In this document: one piece after another, positions 50,229-64,000 of the stretch
Layout: each line of letters begins with the position of its first letter
How positions within the stretch are numbered: position 1 is the stretch's first letter
Position numbers and translations under genes: made by a program
NCBI RefSeq assembly: GCF_015350805.1
Contig: NZ_JADKSG010000002.1
Span: forward strand, 558,001 to 622,000
Source: Herbiconiux sp. VKM Ac-1786
Lineage (GTDB): Bacteria > Actinomycetota > Actinomycetes > Actinomycetales > Microbacteriaceae
Direction of reading: 5' to 3'
Length of the DNA stretch: 64,000 nucleotides
Notes under the pieces: model-generated
What the model saw: the letters and a program-made list of their open reading frames with translations, nothing else
Databases searched by the model: none
What the model was told of the DNA's origin: nothing

Positions 50229-50267
50229 CGGCCAGGAACCGATCGAAGACTGATCGAATCCTGGCCG
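50229..50267 (-). terminator. Likely pyk terminator
   Basis: CGGCCAGGAACCGATC (50229-50244) pairs with GATCGAATCCTGGCCG (50252-50267) at 14 of 16 positions around a seven-base loop. On the minus strand the stem is followed by CTGTTTCC. It starts 36 bases beyond the pyk stop. Confidence 0.6.
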
Positions 50268-50303
50268 AATCCTGAGGTAGGGCCCCAGGTGCCGTGACGG
50301 GTG

Positions 50304-51749
50304 CTAGTTGTCGAACTTCTCGGGCACCAGCGGGTTGTGCGCCGAGCCGATGACGTGCACGCGCATGTCGTTGGTGGTGCCGGCCACTCCGGGAGGGGAG
50401 CCGGAGATGACGATGACCTTGTCGCCGATCTGGGCGCGCCCGAGGCCGAGCAGCACGTCGTCGACCTGGCCCATCAGCTCGTCGGTGTGCTTCACCCGGT
50501 CGACGAGGTAAGACTGCACGCCCCAGCTCAGCGCCATGCGGTTGCGGATGCCCGGCTCCGGCGTGAAGCCGAGGATCGGGATGCTCGAGCGCAGTCGCGT
50601 CATGCGTCGCACGGAGTCGCCCGACTCGGTGAACACGCAGAGGAACTTGGCGCCTACGAAGTCGCCGACCTCGGCGGCGGCGAGGGTGACCGCACCGCCC
50701 TGGGTGCGGGGCTTCGTGCCGAGCGCGGGGATGCGCTCGAGGCCGTGGTCTTCGGTCGACTCGATGATGCGCGCCATCGTCTGCACGGTGATGACGGGGA
50801 ACTCGCCGACGCTGGTCTCGCCCGAGAGCATGACCGCGTCGGTGCCGTCGAGCACCGCGTTGGCGCAGTCGGAGGCCTCGGCGCGCGTGGGGCGCGGGGA
50901 GGAGATCATCGATTCGAGCACCTGGGTGGCGACGATGACGGGCTTCGCCATGCGGCGGGACAGCTCGACGGCGCGCTTCTGCACGATCGGCACGGCCTCC
51001 AGCGGGAGCTCGACGCCGAGGTCGCCACGGGCGACCATGATGCCGTCGAAGGCGTCGATGATCTCCTCGAGGTTGTCGACGGCCTGCGGCTTCTCGATCT
51101 TGGCGATGACGGGGACGCGGCGGCCCTCCTCGTCCATGATGCGGTGCACCTCGACCACGTCGGCGGCGTCGCGCACGAAGGACAGCGCGATGTAGTCGGC
51201 GCCGAGCTTCAGGCCCCAGCGCAGGTCGGCGATGTCCTTCTCGGACATGGCGGGCACGTTGACCGCGACACCGGGCAGGTTGATGCCCTTGTTGTTCGAC
51301 ACGGCGCCGGGCACCTCGACGACCGTGGTGACCACGGTGCCGTCGGTCTCGAGCACGCGCAGCGTGACCTTGCCGTCGTCGATCAGGAGCGGGTCGCCCG
51401 GCTTGACGTCCTGGGGCAGGCCCTTGAACGTCGTGGAAGAGATCTCCTTGTTGCCGATGATGTCCTCGATGGTGATCTTGAAGATGTCACCCTCGGCGAG
51501 GTCGTAGGGGCCGTTCTCGAACTTGCCGAGACGGATCTTCGGACCCTGCAGGTCGACCAGCACCGCGACCGCGCGGCCGGAGTCGTCGGCCGCCTGGCGC
51601 ACGTTCTTGTACACGGACTCGTGCACGTCGTAGCTGCCGTGGCTCAGGTTCATGCGGGCCATGTCGACGCCCGCGTCGATGATGGCCCTGATGGTTTCGT
51701 AGGTCGACGTCGCCGGCCCGAGTGTTGCGACGATCTTCGCGCGTCTCAT
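50304..51749 (-). CDS. pyk: Pyruvate kinase
   Basis: This 481-residue enzyme makes pyruvate and ATP from phosphoenolpyruvate. The N-terminus is MRRAKIVATLGPATSTYETI, typical of actinobacterial Pyk. The active-site residues lie in ARMNLSHGSYDVH, the lysine motif in VIAKIEKPQAVDNLEEI with the metal-binding MVARGDLGVELP, and MLSGETSVGEFPV near the end of the barrel. A TTG at 51758 extends the frame by three residues, but the ATG at 51749 matches the family. It lies 97 bases downstream of gltD, with no evidence of co-transcription. Confidence 0.95.
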   Translation of the reverse strand: MRRAKIVATLGPATSTYETIRAIIDAGVDMARMNLSHGSYDVHESVYKNVRQAADDSGRAVAVLVDLQGPKIRLGKFENGPYDLAEGDIFKITIEDIIGNKEISSTTFKGLPQDVKPGDPLLIDDGKVTLRVLETDGTVVTTVVEVPGAVSNNKGINLPGVAVNVPAMSEKDIADLRWGLKLGADYIALSFVRDAADVVEVHRIMDEEGRRVPVIAKIEKPQAVDNLEEIIDAFDGIMVARGDLGVELPLEAVPIVQKRAVELSRRMAKPVIVATQVLESMISSPRPTRAEASDCANAVLDGTDAVMLSGETSVGEFPVITVQTMARIIESTEDHGLERIPALGTKPRTQGGAVTLAAAEVGDFVGAKFLCVFTESGDSVRRMTRLRSSIPILGFTPEPGIRNRMALSWGVQSYLVDRVKHTDELMGQVDDVLLGLGRAQIGDKVIVISGSPPGVAGTTNDMRVHVIGSAHNPLVPEKFDN

Positions 51750-51846
51750 CTGTGTCAACTGCTCCGTGTTCTACGCCCGGGGGCGCACGTGGTGGTGGTG
51801 GAGGTGGAGGTCGTGGGGAACCGGGAGGAAGTCCCGGTGGAGGCTA

Positions 51847-57895
<6,049 letters not shown>

Positions 57896-58171
57896 AGAGA
57901 ACCGTCCTCTACGTCATTCTTAGGGAACTGGGACGCCTATGGCCCATGGATATCAGGGATTCCTCGTCGCGTTCAAGCGGCGAGGTGTCGGCCTCCCGCG
58001 CCTGGTGCTGTGGTGGTTGCGCGGGACGGCTTCGCTCCGATTTCACTTGTGGCGCTCGGGTCGACTGCCTCGTTCTCGGAGAGCCCGGGGGCTTCCTCGC
58101 CCTCCAGCCCGTGTCCCGATCACGTGTCGGCTCGATTCTAACCCAGGCTGGGGCGAAGACCGGTCATCGGG
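57896..58171. other. 276-base gap between gltB and trpA
   Basis: This holds the gltB leader and the end of the trp operon. I see no convincing coding frame, riboswitch, or strong terminator. A CCTAAGAAT stretch about 25 to 35 bases before the gltB ATG may be part of its promoter. The gap is a likely promoter region because gltB is the first gene of its operon. Confidence 0.4.
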
Positions 58172-58969
58172 TCAGCGGCGGGTGCCCTCGGCGAGCTCGG
58201 AGGCGAGTCGGGCGACCGCGGGCACTCCCCCGTCGGCCAGCGCCTTGACCAGGGCCGAGCCGACGATCGCGCCGTCGGCGTAGCTCAGGATCTCGGCGAT
58301 CTGATCGGCGGTCGAGACCCCGATGCCCACCGCCAGGCTGTCGGCGCCCTGCTCGCGCAGCCGCGCGACGAGGGCGCGGGCCGCGGTGCCGAGGTCGGCC
58401 CGGGCACCCGTGATGCCCATGGTCGACACCGTGTAGACGAAGCCGCGGCTGGAGTCGACGGCGAGGCGCAGGCGCTCGTCGGTGGAGGTCGGCGCGGCGA
58501 GGAACACCCGGTCGAGGCCGGTGCGGTCGCTCGTGGCGAGCCAGTCGGCACCCGAGTCGACCGTGAGGTCGGGGGTGATCAGGCCGGCGCCGCCCGCCGA
58601 GACGAGGTCGTCGGCGAAGCGGTCGACGCCGTACTGCAGCACGGGGTTCCAGTAGGTCATCACGAGCACGGGGGCGTCGACGCGCGAGCGGATGCGCTCC
58701 ACCGCCGTGAAGGCGTCGCGGAGGCGCACGCCCGCCTCGAGGGCGGCGACCGTGGCGGCCTGGATGACCGGGCCGTCCATCACCGGGTCGGAGTACGGCA
58801 GGCCGAGCTCCAGCACGTCGACGCCGTTCTCGACCAGGGCGACCGCCGCGTCGATGCTCGCGTCGAGGCTGGGGAAGCCGACCGGGAGGTAGCCGACGAG
58901 GGCGCCCGCGCGCTCGGTCTTGGCGGCCGCGATCGTCGAGGCGACCGGGCTCACGATGGTGTCGCTCAT
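58172..58969 (-). CDS. trpA: Tryptophan synthase alpha chain
   Basis: This 265-residue TIM-barrel enzyme splits indole-3-glycerol phosphate and passes indole to TrpB. The catalytic aspartate and glutamate motifs are [19 protein letters not shown] and the opening [27 protein letters not shown] and [18 protein letters not shown] are loop and phosphate-site motifs, followed by [10 protein letters not shown]. The frame stays open upstream, but the ATG at 58969 overlaps the trpB stop as ATGA. It is the last gene of the operon. Confidence 0.95.
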   Translation of the reverse strand: MSDTIVSPVASTIAAAKTERAGALVGYLPVGFPSLDASIDAAVALVENGVDVLELGLPYSDPVMDGPVIQAATVAALEAGVRLRDAFTAVERIRSRVDAPVLVMTYWNPVLQYGVDRFADDLVSAGGAGLITPDLTVDSGADWLATSDRTGLDRVFLAAPTSTDERLRLAVDSSRGFVYTVSTMGITGARADLGTAARALVARLREQGADSLAVGIGVSTADQIAEILSYADGAIVGSALVKALADGGVPAVARLASELAEGTRR

Positions 58970-60195
58970 ACCCGGGCGTTCCCGTTCTCGTCGAGCACGT
59001 CGAAGTAGCGGCCGGCCGTCTCGACGTCCTTGTCGCCGCGCCCGGAGAGCGAGACGAGGATGGTCGCGTCGGGGCCGAGCTCGCGACCGAGCTCGATCGT
59101 GCCGGCCAGGGCGTGCGCCGACTCGATGGCGGGGATGATGCCCTCCGTCGTGCACATCAGGCGGAAGGCCTCCATGGCCGCCTTGTCGGTGACCGGGCGG
59201 TAGTTCGCGCGCCCGATCGACGACAGCCAGGCGTGCTCGGGGCCGACGCCCGGGTAGTCGAGCCCGGCCGAGATGGAGTGCGAGTCGAGGGTCTGGCCGT
59301 CCTCGTCCTGCAGCATGAAGCTGCGCGATCCGTGCAGCACGCCGGGGCGGCCCTTGGTGATCGTCGCGGCGTGGCGCAGGGTGTCGACGCCGTCGCCGGC
59401 GGCCTCGTAGCCGTACAGGCCCACGGAGGTGTCGTCGAGGAAGGCGTGGAAGATGCCGATGGCGTTCGAGCCGCCGCCGACGCAGGCGGTGATCGCGTCG
59501 GGCAGCGCCCCGGTGAGGTCGAGCATCTGCTGACGCGCCTCTTCGCCGATGACCTTGACGAAGTCGCGCACCATGGCCGGGAAGGGGTGCGGGCCGGCGA
59601 CCGTGCCGAGCAGGTAGTGCGTCGACTCGACGTTCGCGACCCAGTCGCGGAACGCCTCGTTCAGCGCGTCCTTCAGGGTGCGGGTACCACTCTTGACCGG
59701 GATGACCTCGGCGCCGAGCAGGCGCATGCGGGCGACGTTCAGCGCCTGGCGCTCGGTGTCGACCTCGCCCATGTAGACGACGCACTCCATGCCGAACAGG
59801 GCGGCGGCGGTCGCGGTGGCGACACCGTGCTGGCCGGCACCGGTCTCGGCGATCAGGCGGTGCTTGCCGATGCGCTTGGCGAGCAGGGCCTGGCCCAGCA
59901 CGTTGTTGATCTTGTGCGAGCCGGTGTGGTTCAGGTCTTCGCGCTTCAGGATGATGCGCGCCCCGCCGGCGTGCTTGGCGAACCGCGGCACCTCGGTGAG
60001 GATCGACGGCCGGCCCGTGTAGGTGCGGCCGAGCTCGGCGAGCTCGCGGTGGAACTCGGGGTCGAGCTTGGCGAGCTGGTAGGCCTCGTCGAGCTCGTCG
60101 AGGGCCGCGATCAGCGACTCGGGCATGAAGCGCCCGCCGAACTCCCCGAAGAAGGGGCCGGTCTCGGCGCGGAGGGAGGTGCGTGTGTCAGTCAT
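58966..60195 (-). CDS. trpB: Tryptophan synthase beta chain
   Basis: This 409-residue pyridoxal phosphate enzyme joins indole and serine to make tryptophan. The PLP lysine is in [19 protein letters not shown]. The phosphate-binding loop is [15 protein letters not shown], and the substrate loop is [12 protein letters not shown]. It begins with the extra [19 protein letters not shown] segment of standard TrpB1. It overlaps both trpC and trpA by four bases. Confidence 0.96.
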   Translation of the reverse strand: MTDTRTSLRAETGPFFGEFGGRFMPESLIAALDELDEAYQLAKLDPEFHRELAELGRTYTGRPSILTEVPRFAKHAGGARIILKREDLNHTGSHKINNVLGQALLAKRIGKHRLIAETGAGQHGVATATAAALFGMECVVYMGEVDTERQALNVARMRLLGAEVIPVKSGTRTLKDALNEAFRDWVANVESTHYLLGTVAGPHPFPAMVRDFVKVIGEEARQQMLDLTGALPDAITACVGGGSNAIGIFHAFLDDTSVGLYGYEAAGDGVDTLRHAATITKGRPGVLHGSRSFMLQDEDGQTLDSHSISAGLDYPGVGPEHAWLSSIGRANYRPVTDKAAMEAFRLMCTTEGIIPAIESAHALAGTIELGRELGPDATILVSLSGRGDKDVETAGRYFDVLDENGNARV

Positions 60196-60965
60196 ACGGA
60201 GAGGAACTCCTTCAGTGCCGCCACGGGATCGGGCCCCGTGACGAGGGCTTCGCCGACCAGCACCACGTCGGCACCGGCCGAGCGGTAGTGGGCGACGTCG
60301 GCGGCGTCGAGCACGGCGGACTCGGCCACCGTGATCGTGCCGGCGGGGATGCGGTCGACGAGGCGGCCGAACAGGTCGCGGTCGAGCTCGAAGGTGCTGA
60401 GGTCGCGGGCGTTCACGCCCACCAGCCGGGCGCCGAGGTCGACGGCGCGGGAGACCTCGACGGCGTCGTGCGTCTCGACCAGCGGGGTCATGCCGAGCTC
60501 GACGACGAAGTCGTGCAGGTGCTGCAGGGCGGGCTGGTCGAGGGCGGCGACGATGAGCAGCACGAGGTCGGCCCCCGCGGCGCGCGCCTCGAGCACCTGG
60601 TACTCGGTGGCGATGAAGTCCTTGCGGAGCACCGGCACGTCGACGCGGGCGCGCACGGCCTCGAGGTCGGCGAGCGAGCCCTTGAACTTGCGGCCCTCGG
60701 TGAGCACGCTGATGGCGCTCGCCCCGCCCTCGGCGTAGGAGGCCGCGAGCAGCGCCGGATCGGGGATCGACGCCAGGGCGCCGCGCGAGGGGCTCGCGCG
60801 CTTGACCTCGGCGATGATCCTCACGCGCTCGGCGGGGGCGAGGAACGCGAGCGCATCCAGCGCCGCCGGGCGGGCCGTGGCCGCGGCCTCGACGTCGGCG
60901 AGGCTCCGCGTGCGGCGGCGCTCCTCGGCGTCCTCGAGCGCTCCGGCTACGAGATCGGCGAGCAC
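60192..60965 (-). CDS. trpC: Indole-3-glycerol phosphate synthase
   Basis: This 257-residue TIM-barrel enzyme closes the indole ring. [15 protein letters not shown] carries the catalytic lysine and the substrate site, [15 protein letters not shown] a second lysine, and [14 protein letters not shown] and [12 protein letters not shown] complete the site. No TrpF domain is attached and no trpF gene is near; in many actinobacteria HisA/PriA supplies that step. The GTG at 60965 follows the HGxxPAAW-like gene by four bases with AAGGAG upstream. Confidence 0.95.
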   Translation of the reverse strand: MLADLVAGALEDAEERRRTRSLADVEAAATARPAALDALAFLAPAERVRIIAEVKRASPSRGALASIPDPALLAASYAEGGASAISVLTEGRKFKGSLADLEAVRARVDVPVLRKDFIATEYQVLEARAAGADLVLLIVAALDQPALQHLHDFVVELGMTPLVETHDAVEVSRAVDLGARLVGVNARDLSTFELDRDLFGRLVDRIPAGTITVAESAVLDAADVAHYRSAGADVVLVGEALVTGPDPVAALKEFLSV

Positions 60966-60969
60966 CGGG

Positions 60970-61200
60970 TCAGTGCTCCTTCTGGAGCGTCTTGGCTCCG
61001 CGCACGCCGTAGCCCATGCGTGACAGGATGAACCCGGCCAGGAAGCCGATCAGCGTGAGGCCGGCGGCGGCCCAGACGACCCACTCGATCTCGAAGAAGA
61101 AGGCGACCGTGCCGATGGCGATGCCGACGAGCGCGATGATCACGCCGGTCCAGGCGGCGAGCGAGTGGCCTTCGCCCATTTCGTCTTCTTCGTGGCTCAT
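60970..61200 (-). CDS. HGxxPAAW-like small membrane protein
   Basis: This 76-residue protein has two transmembrane helices (about residues 15-35 and 41-61) and a motif EGHSLAAWTGVII where the actinobacterial family normally has HGxxPAAW. The family is commonly found between trpE and trpC in actinobacteria and has no known biochemical role. The ATG at 61200 gives the family length, and it ends four bases before trpC. I infer a tryptophan-linked membrane role from position only. Confidence 0.78.
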   Translation of the reverse strand: MSHEEDEMGEGHSLAAWTGVIIALVGIAIGTVAFFFEIEWVVWAAAGLTLIGFLAGFILSRMGYGVRGAKTLQKEH

Positions 61201-61308
61201 CGATCCTCTTCCTGTCTCAATCGATCGGGTCGTGTCGAGTCTACCCGGTCGCTCCGGGGCCGCCGGGTCGGGCGGGCCGTCCGCCGTGCCCGGGCGGGCG
61301 GATGCGAG

Positions 61309-62040
61309 CTACCGGGTCGGGTCGGTGCCGCGGCTGAGGTCGTCCCAGCTGTCGACGGCGGCGTCGCGGGCGTTCTCGGCCGGGCGGCGCGCGGGACGCG
61401 CATCCGTCGCCCCCGGCGTCGCGGAGGTCGCCGGCGCGTCGAGCGGCTCGTCGTCGAGGAGGTCGGCCGGGTTCGCGCTCTGCCGGCCGTCGGCCGCCTC
61501 GAAGGTGACCGCCTGGTACTTCCGGCTCGAGGCGGGCCAGCGCCGCACCGTGACGATCACCGCGAGCCCGGTGAGCGCCATCAGGATGCCCAGCACCACC
61601 GTCAGCGCCGGCCACGGGCTGCTCGTGCCCACCGTGACCAGCTCGCGGATCGACGACGTGCCGGCGACCCCGGTGCTCGTGGTGACGACGGAGGCTCCGG
61701 CCGCGACCGGGTCGGTGATCGCGAGCACGCCCGACCAGATCACGCTGACGCCGAGCAGCACCTCGAGGGCGCCGAGCACGACGCGCACGATCGGCCCGGC
61801 GATCGCCAGCGCGCCGGCGAGGGCGATGCCCGCGAGGCCGAGGGCCGAGAGCGCGGGCGCCGCGACCGAGCCGGGCACCTCGAGCGTGCCCTCGGTGACC
61901 GTGCCGCCGACGAGCTCGAGGGTGCCCCAGGTCTGCGACCAGGCGAGGAAGGTCAGGGCGCTCAGGGCCAGCACGAGCAGGATGGTGCCCGACTTCAGGC
62001 GCCGGCCGTTCCCGGCGGGCGCGGCCGTGGCGTCGCTCAT
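61309..62040 (-). CDS. Trp biosynthesis-associated membrane protein (TIGR02234-like)
   Basis: This 243-residue protein has four transmembrane segments (about 18-35, 62-82, 86-107 and 142-165) with a hydrophilic loop between the first two (WSQTWGTLELVGGTVTEGTLEVPGS) and a long, charged C-terminal tail. The family occurs only in actinobacteria, inside trp operons. The function is unknown; transport or regulation has been assumed from position. The ATG overlaps the trpE stop by one base (TGATG). A 108-base gap separates it from the next gene. Confidence 0.85.
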   Translation of the reverse strand: MSDATAAPAGNGRRLKSGTILLVLALSALTFLAWSQTWGTLELVGGTVTEGTLEVPGSVAAPALSALGLAGIALAGALAIAGPIVRVVLGALEVLLGVSVIWSGVLAITDPVAAGASVVTTSTGVAGTSSIRELVTVGTSSPWPALTVVLGILMALTGLAVIVTVRRWPASSRKYQAVTFEAADGRQSANPADLLDDEPLDAPATSATPGATDARPARRPAENARDAAVDSWDDLSRGTDPTR

Positions 62041-63566
62041 CAGCGCACCCGCGTCATCGCGTTCGCGATCGCCACGGCGCGCAGCGGCGCCGCGGCCTTG
62101 TTCTGCGACTCCTGGAACTCGCTCGCCGGGTCGGAGTCGGCCACGAGTCCGCCGCCCGCCTGCACCCGCGCCACGCCGTCGACGATCGTCGCCGTGCGGA
62201 TCGCGATGGCCAGGTCGGCGTCGCCGCCGAAGCCGAAGTAGCCCACGACCCCGCCGTAGAGGCCGCGCTGGGCGGGCTCCAGCTCGTCGATGATCTCGAG
62301 CGCACGCGGCTTCGGCGCCCCCGAGAGCGTGCCGGCCGGGAACGTCGCCCGGAACACGTCGATCGCGTCGACGCCGTCGCGCAGCTGCCCCTCGACCGAG
62401 GAGACGATGTGCATGATGTGGCTGAACCGCTCGACCCGCATGAACTCGGTGACCTCGACGCTGGAGGCCTCGCAGACCTTCAGCAGGTCGTTGCGGGCGA
62501 GGTCGACGAGCATCAGGTGCTCGGCGCGCTCCTTGTCGTCGCCGAGCAGCTCCTGCTCGAGCTCGAGGTCGTGGTGCGGGGTCGTGCCGCGGGGCTTCGA
62601 CCCGGCGATCGGGTGCGTGTGCGCCCGGCCCTTCTCGACCTTGACGAGTGCCTCGGGGCTCGAGCCGACGATCTGGTACGGCTCGCCGTCGGCGTCGACG
62701 AGGGTCAGCAGGTACATGTACGGGCTCGGGTTCAGCGTGCGCAGCACCCGGTACACGTCGAGCGGATGCGCGGGGCAGTCCAGCTCGAACCGCTGCGAGA
62801 TCACGACCTGGAAGATGTCGCCCTCGCGGATGTGCTCCTTCGCCACCTCGATCGCGGCCAGGAAGTCGTCGCGCTCGGTGCGGTGGCGGGGCTCCCCCAC
62901 GACGCCGAAGTCGGCCTCCGCGAGCCAGGCCTCGGACGGGGCGCCGAGACCGCGCTGCAGCTCGTCGAGCCGCGACTGGGCATCGGCCCAGAGCTCGTCG
63001 GAGGGCGTGTCGGAATCGGTCAGCACGTTCACGAGCAGCTGCACGGTGCCCTGCAGGTGGTCGACGACCACCATCTCCGAGACGAACGACAGCCCCTGGC
63101 TCGGCATGCGGTACTCGCGCGGCGGCCGGTTCGGCAGGCGCTCCAGCTGGCGCACCGTCTCCCAGCCGATGAAGCCGACGAGACCGCCGGTGAGGGGCGG
63201 ATGCTCGGGCACCGCCGCCGTCTTCCAGTGCTCGTAGAGCGCCGAGACGGCCTCGAGGGGCCCCGCGGGCAGGCCGGCCGGGAAGACGCGGTCGGCCGGG
63301 AGGCCGAGGTCGAGCCAGACGGCACGGTCATCCGCCTCGGTGAGCAGGCCGAAGCTGGAGACGCCGATGAACGAGAAGCGCGACCAGATGCCGCCCTGCT
63401 CGGCCGACTCGAGGAGGAAGGTGCCGGGGCGGCCGTCGGCGAGCTTGCGGTAGATGCCGACGGGGGTCTCGCCGTCGGCGAAGAGCTCCCGGATGACCGG
63501 CAGTACCCGGTGCGAGCCGCTCAGCTCGTCGAACTCGGCGCGGGAGGTGGTGGCCGTGGTCGTCAT
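62040..63566 (-). CDS. trpE: Anthranilate synthase component I
   Basis: This 508-residue enzyme converts chorismate to anthranilate. The N-terminal GTFLLESAEQGG has the LLES motif linked to tryptophan feedback. The chorismate-binding domain shows DGDIFQVVISQRFE-like REGDIFQVVISQRFELD, IVGSSPEALVKVEKGR, HPIAGSKPRGTT and GVVGYFGFGGDADLAIAIRTATI. The glutamine amidotransferase partner TrpG is not in this window. The ATG at 63566 overlaps the hisI stop; 15 more residues upstream are possible but would lie in hisI. Confidence 0.95.
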   Translation of the reverse strand: MTTTATTSRAEFDELSGSHRVLPVIRELFADGETPVGIYRKLADGRPGTFLLESAEQGGIWSRFSFIGVSSFGLLTEADDRAVWLDLGLPADRVFPAGLPAGPLEAVSALYEHWKTAAVPEHPPLTGGLVGFIGWETVRQLERLPNRPPREYRMPSQGLSFVSEMVVVDHLQGTVQLLVNVLTDSDTPSDELWADAQSRLDELQRGLGAPSEAWLAEADFGVVGEPRHRTERDDFLAAIEVAKEHIREGDIFQVVISQRFELDCPAHPLDVYRVLRTLNPSPYMYLLTLVDADGEPYQIVGSSPEALVKVEKGRAHTHPIAGSKPRGTTPHHDLELEQELLGDDKERAEHLMLVDLARNDLLKVCEASSVEVTEFMRVERFSHIMHIVSSVEGQLRDGVDAIDVFRATFPAGTLSGAPKPRALEIIDELEPAQRGLYGGVVGYFGFGGDADLAIAIRTATIVDGVARVQAGGGLVADSDPASEFQESQNKAAAPLRAVAIANAMTRVR

Positions 63567-63928
63567 GATCGCTCGAGTACCTCGGGGTTCAGGGGGTCGA
63601 CGTCGAAGCACCGGCGCGCGCCGGTGTGGCAGGCCGCGCCGATCTGGTCGACCTGCACGAGCAGGGTGTCGTCGTCGCAGTCGAGCGCCGCCGTCTTGAC
63701 GTACTGCACGTGGCCGGAGGTGTCGCCCTTCCGCCAGTACTCCTGCCGGGAGCGCGACCAGAAGGTGACGCGGCCCTCGGTGAGGGTGCGTCGCAGCGCC
63801 TCGGCGTCCATGTAGCCGAGCATGAGCACCTCGAGGGTGTCGTGCTGCTGGATGATCGCCGGCAGCAGGCCCGTGTCGTCGAAGTGCACCCGGCTGAGGA
63901 TCTCGTCGGTCTCGGTGACGGTGCTCAT
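63563..63928 (-). CDS. hisI: Phosphoribosyl-AMP cyclohydrolase
   Basis: This 121-residue enzyme opens the purine ring of phosphoribosyl-AMP, the third step of histidine synthesis. The typical MLGYMDAEALRRTLTEGRVTFWSRSRQEYWRKGDTSGH signature is present, and metal ligands are seen in DCDDDTLLVQVDQIGAACHTGARRC. It is a stand-alone HisI without the HisE domain. It overlaps hisF and trpE by four bases each, so histidine and tryptophan genes are translated from one message here. Confidence 0.95.
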   Translation of the reverse strand: MSTVTETDEILSRVHFDDTGLLPAIIQQHDTLEVLMLGYMDAEALRRTLTEGRVTFWSRSRQEYWRKGDTSGHVQYVKTAALDCDDDTLLVQVDQIGAACHTGARRCFDVDPLNPEVLERS

Positions 63929-64000
63929 CGCACGTCCACCCCTTCTCGTCGCAGTTCGTCCTTCACGTCGCCCACCGTCATCTCGCGCAGGTGGAAGACG
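63925..64000 (-). CDS. hisF: Imidazole glycerol phosphate synthase subunit HisF, C-terminal end
   Basis: Only the last 24 codons are in the window. They translate to VFHLREMTVGDVKDELRREGVDVR followed by TGA, which matches the usual HisF C-terminus (FxExTVGEVKxxLxxxGxxVR). The stop overlaps the hisI ATG as ATGA. The gene continues past the right edge. Confidence 0.8.
   Translation of the reverse strand, partial: VFHLREMTVGDVKDELRREGVDVR

Overview
The window is high-GC DNA from an actinobacterium, most probably a member of Microbacteriaceae. The evidence is the tkt-tal-pgi-zwf-opcA-pgl run, the presence of RbpA, WhiA and an ANTAR response regulator, a two-gene ImuA'/ImuB plus DnaE2 mutasome, an actinobacterial-type pyk and S1, and a his/trp operon carrying the actinobacterial Trp-associated membrane protein. 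Nearly all of it is ordinary chromosome. I see no phage, insertion sequence, CRISPR array or rRNA. There is one tRNA-Leu.

Layout. 1-2.0 kb (minus): ctaB-ctaA, haem A synthesis. 2.1-10.3 kb (plus): transketolase, transaldolase, Pgi, G6PDH, OpcA and 6-phosphogluconolactonase, closed by a perfect 32-base palindromic terminator. 10.4-15.9 kb (minus): rbpA, secG, tpiA, pgk, gap, sodA, whiA. 16-26.3 kb (minus): rapZ, uvrC, uvrA, then, after a secreted cell-wall protein on the plus strand, uvrB. 26.4-27.4 kb: pfkA. 27.5-32.1 kb (minus): the 5-oxoprolinase genes pxpC/B/A, coaE and rpsA. 32.3-35.7 kb (minus): a TIGR01777 epimerase, a DUF4166 protein and a DUF885 metallopeptidase. 35.8-41.9 kb (plus): imuA'-imuB-dnaE2 behind a perfect LexA box. 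41.9-42.4 kb: a repeat-rich non-coding stretch. 42.4-46.3 kb: polA (minus), a hotdog thioesterase (plus), pdtaR-type ANTAR regulator (minus). 46.4-50.1 kb: tRNA-Leu(CAA) followed by a small accessory-looking set (YoaK-like membrane protein, NTF2-like protein, bicupin oxalate decarboxylase, two hypotheticals). 50.3-57.9 kb (minus): pyk, gltD, gltB. 58.2-64 kb (minus): hisF (3' end only), hisI, trpE, a Trp-associated membrane protein, a HGxxPAAW-like protein, trpC, trpB, trpA, with most junctions overlapping.

The most interesting signal is regulatory. Four minus-strand genes, uvrA, uvrB, polA and the DUF885 peptidase gene, carry the same element directly before their start codons: TGTCGGTG (TGTCGGAG for polA), exactly 8 bases, a TAnnnT hexamer, exactly 6 bases, then the start codon. 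This is the form of the RecA-independent DNA-damage promoter (RecA-NDp/PafBC motif) known from mycobacteria, and the 6-base spacing predicts leaderless mRNAs. The divergent mutasome operon has a perfect LexA box in its promoter, again with 6 bases between the -10 and ATG. So the 121-base gap at 35.7-35.8 kb seems to carry both arms of the DNA-damage response back to back. It also places an uncharacterised DUF885-DUF4166-epimerase operon in the DNA-damage regulon, which I regard as the best candidate for something undescribed here.
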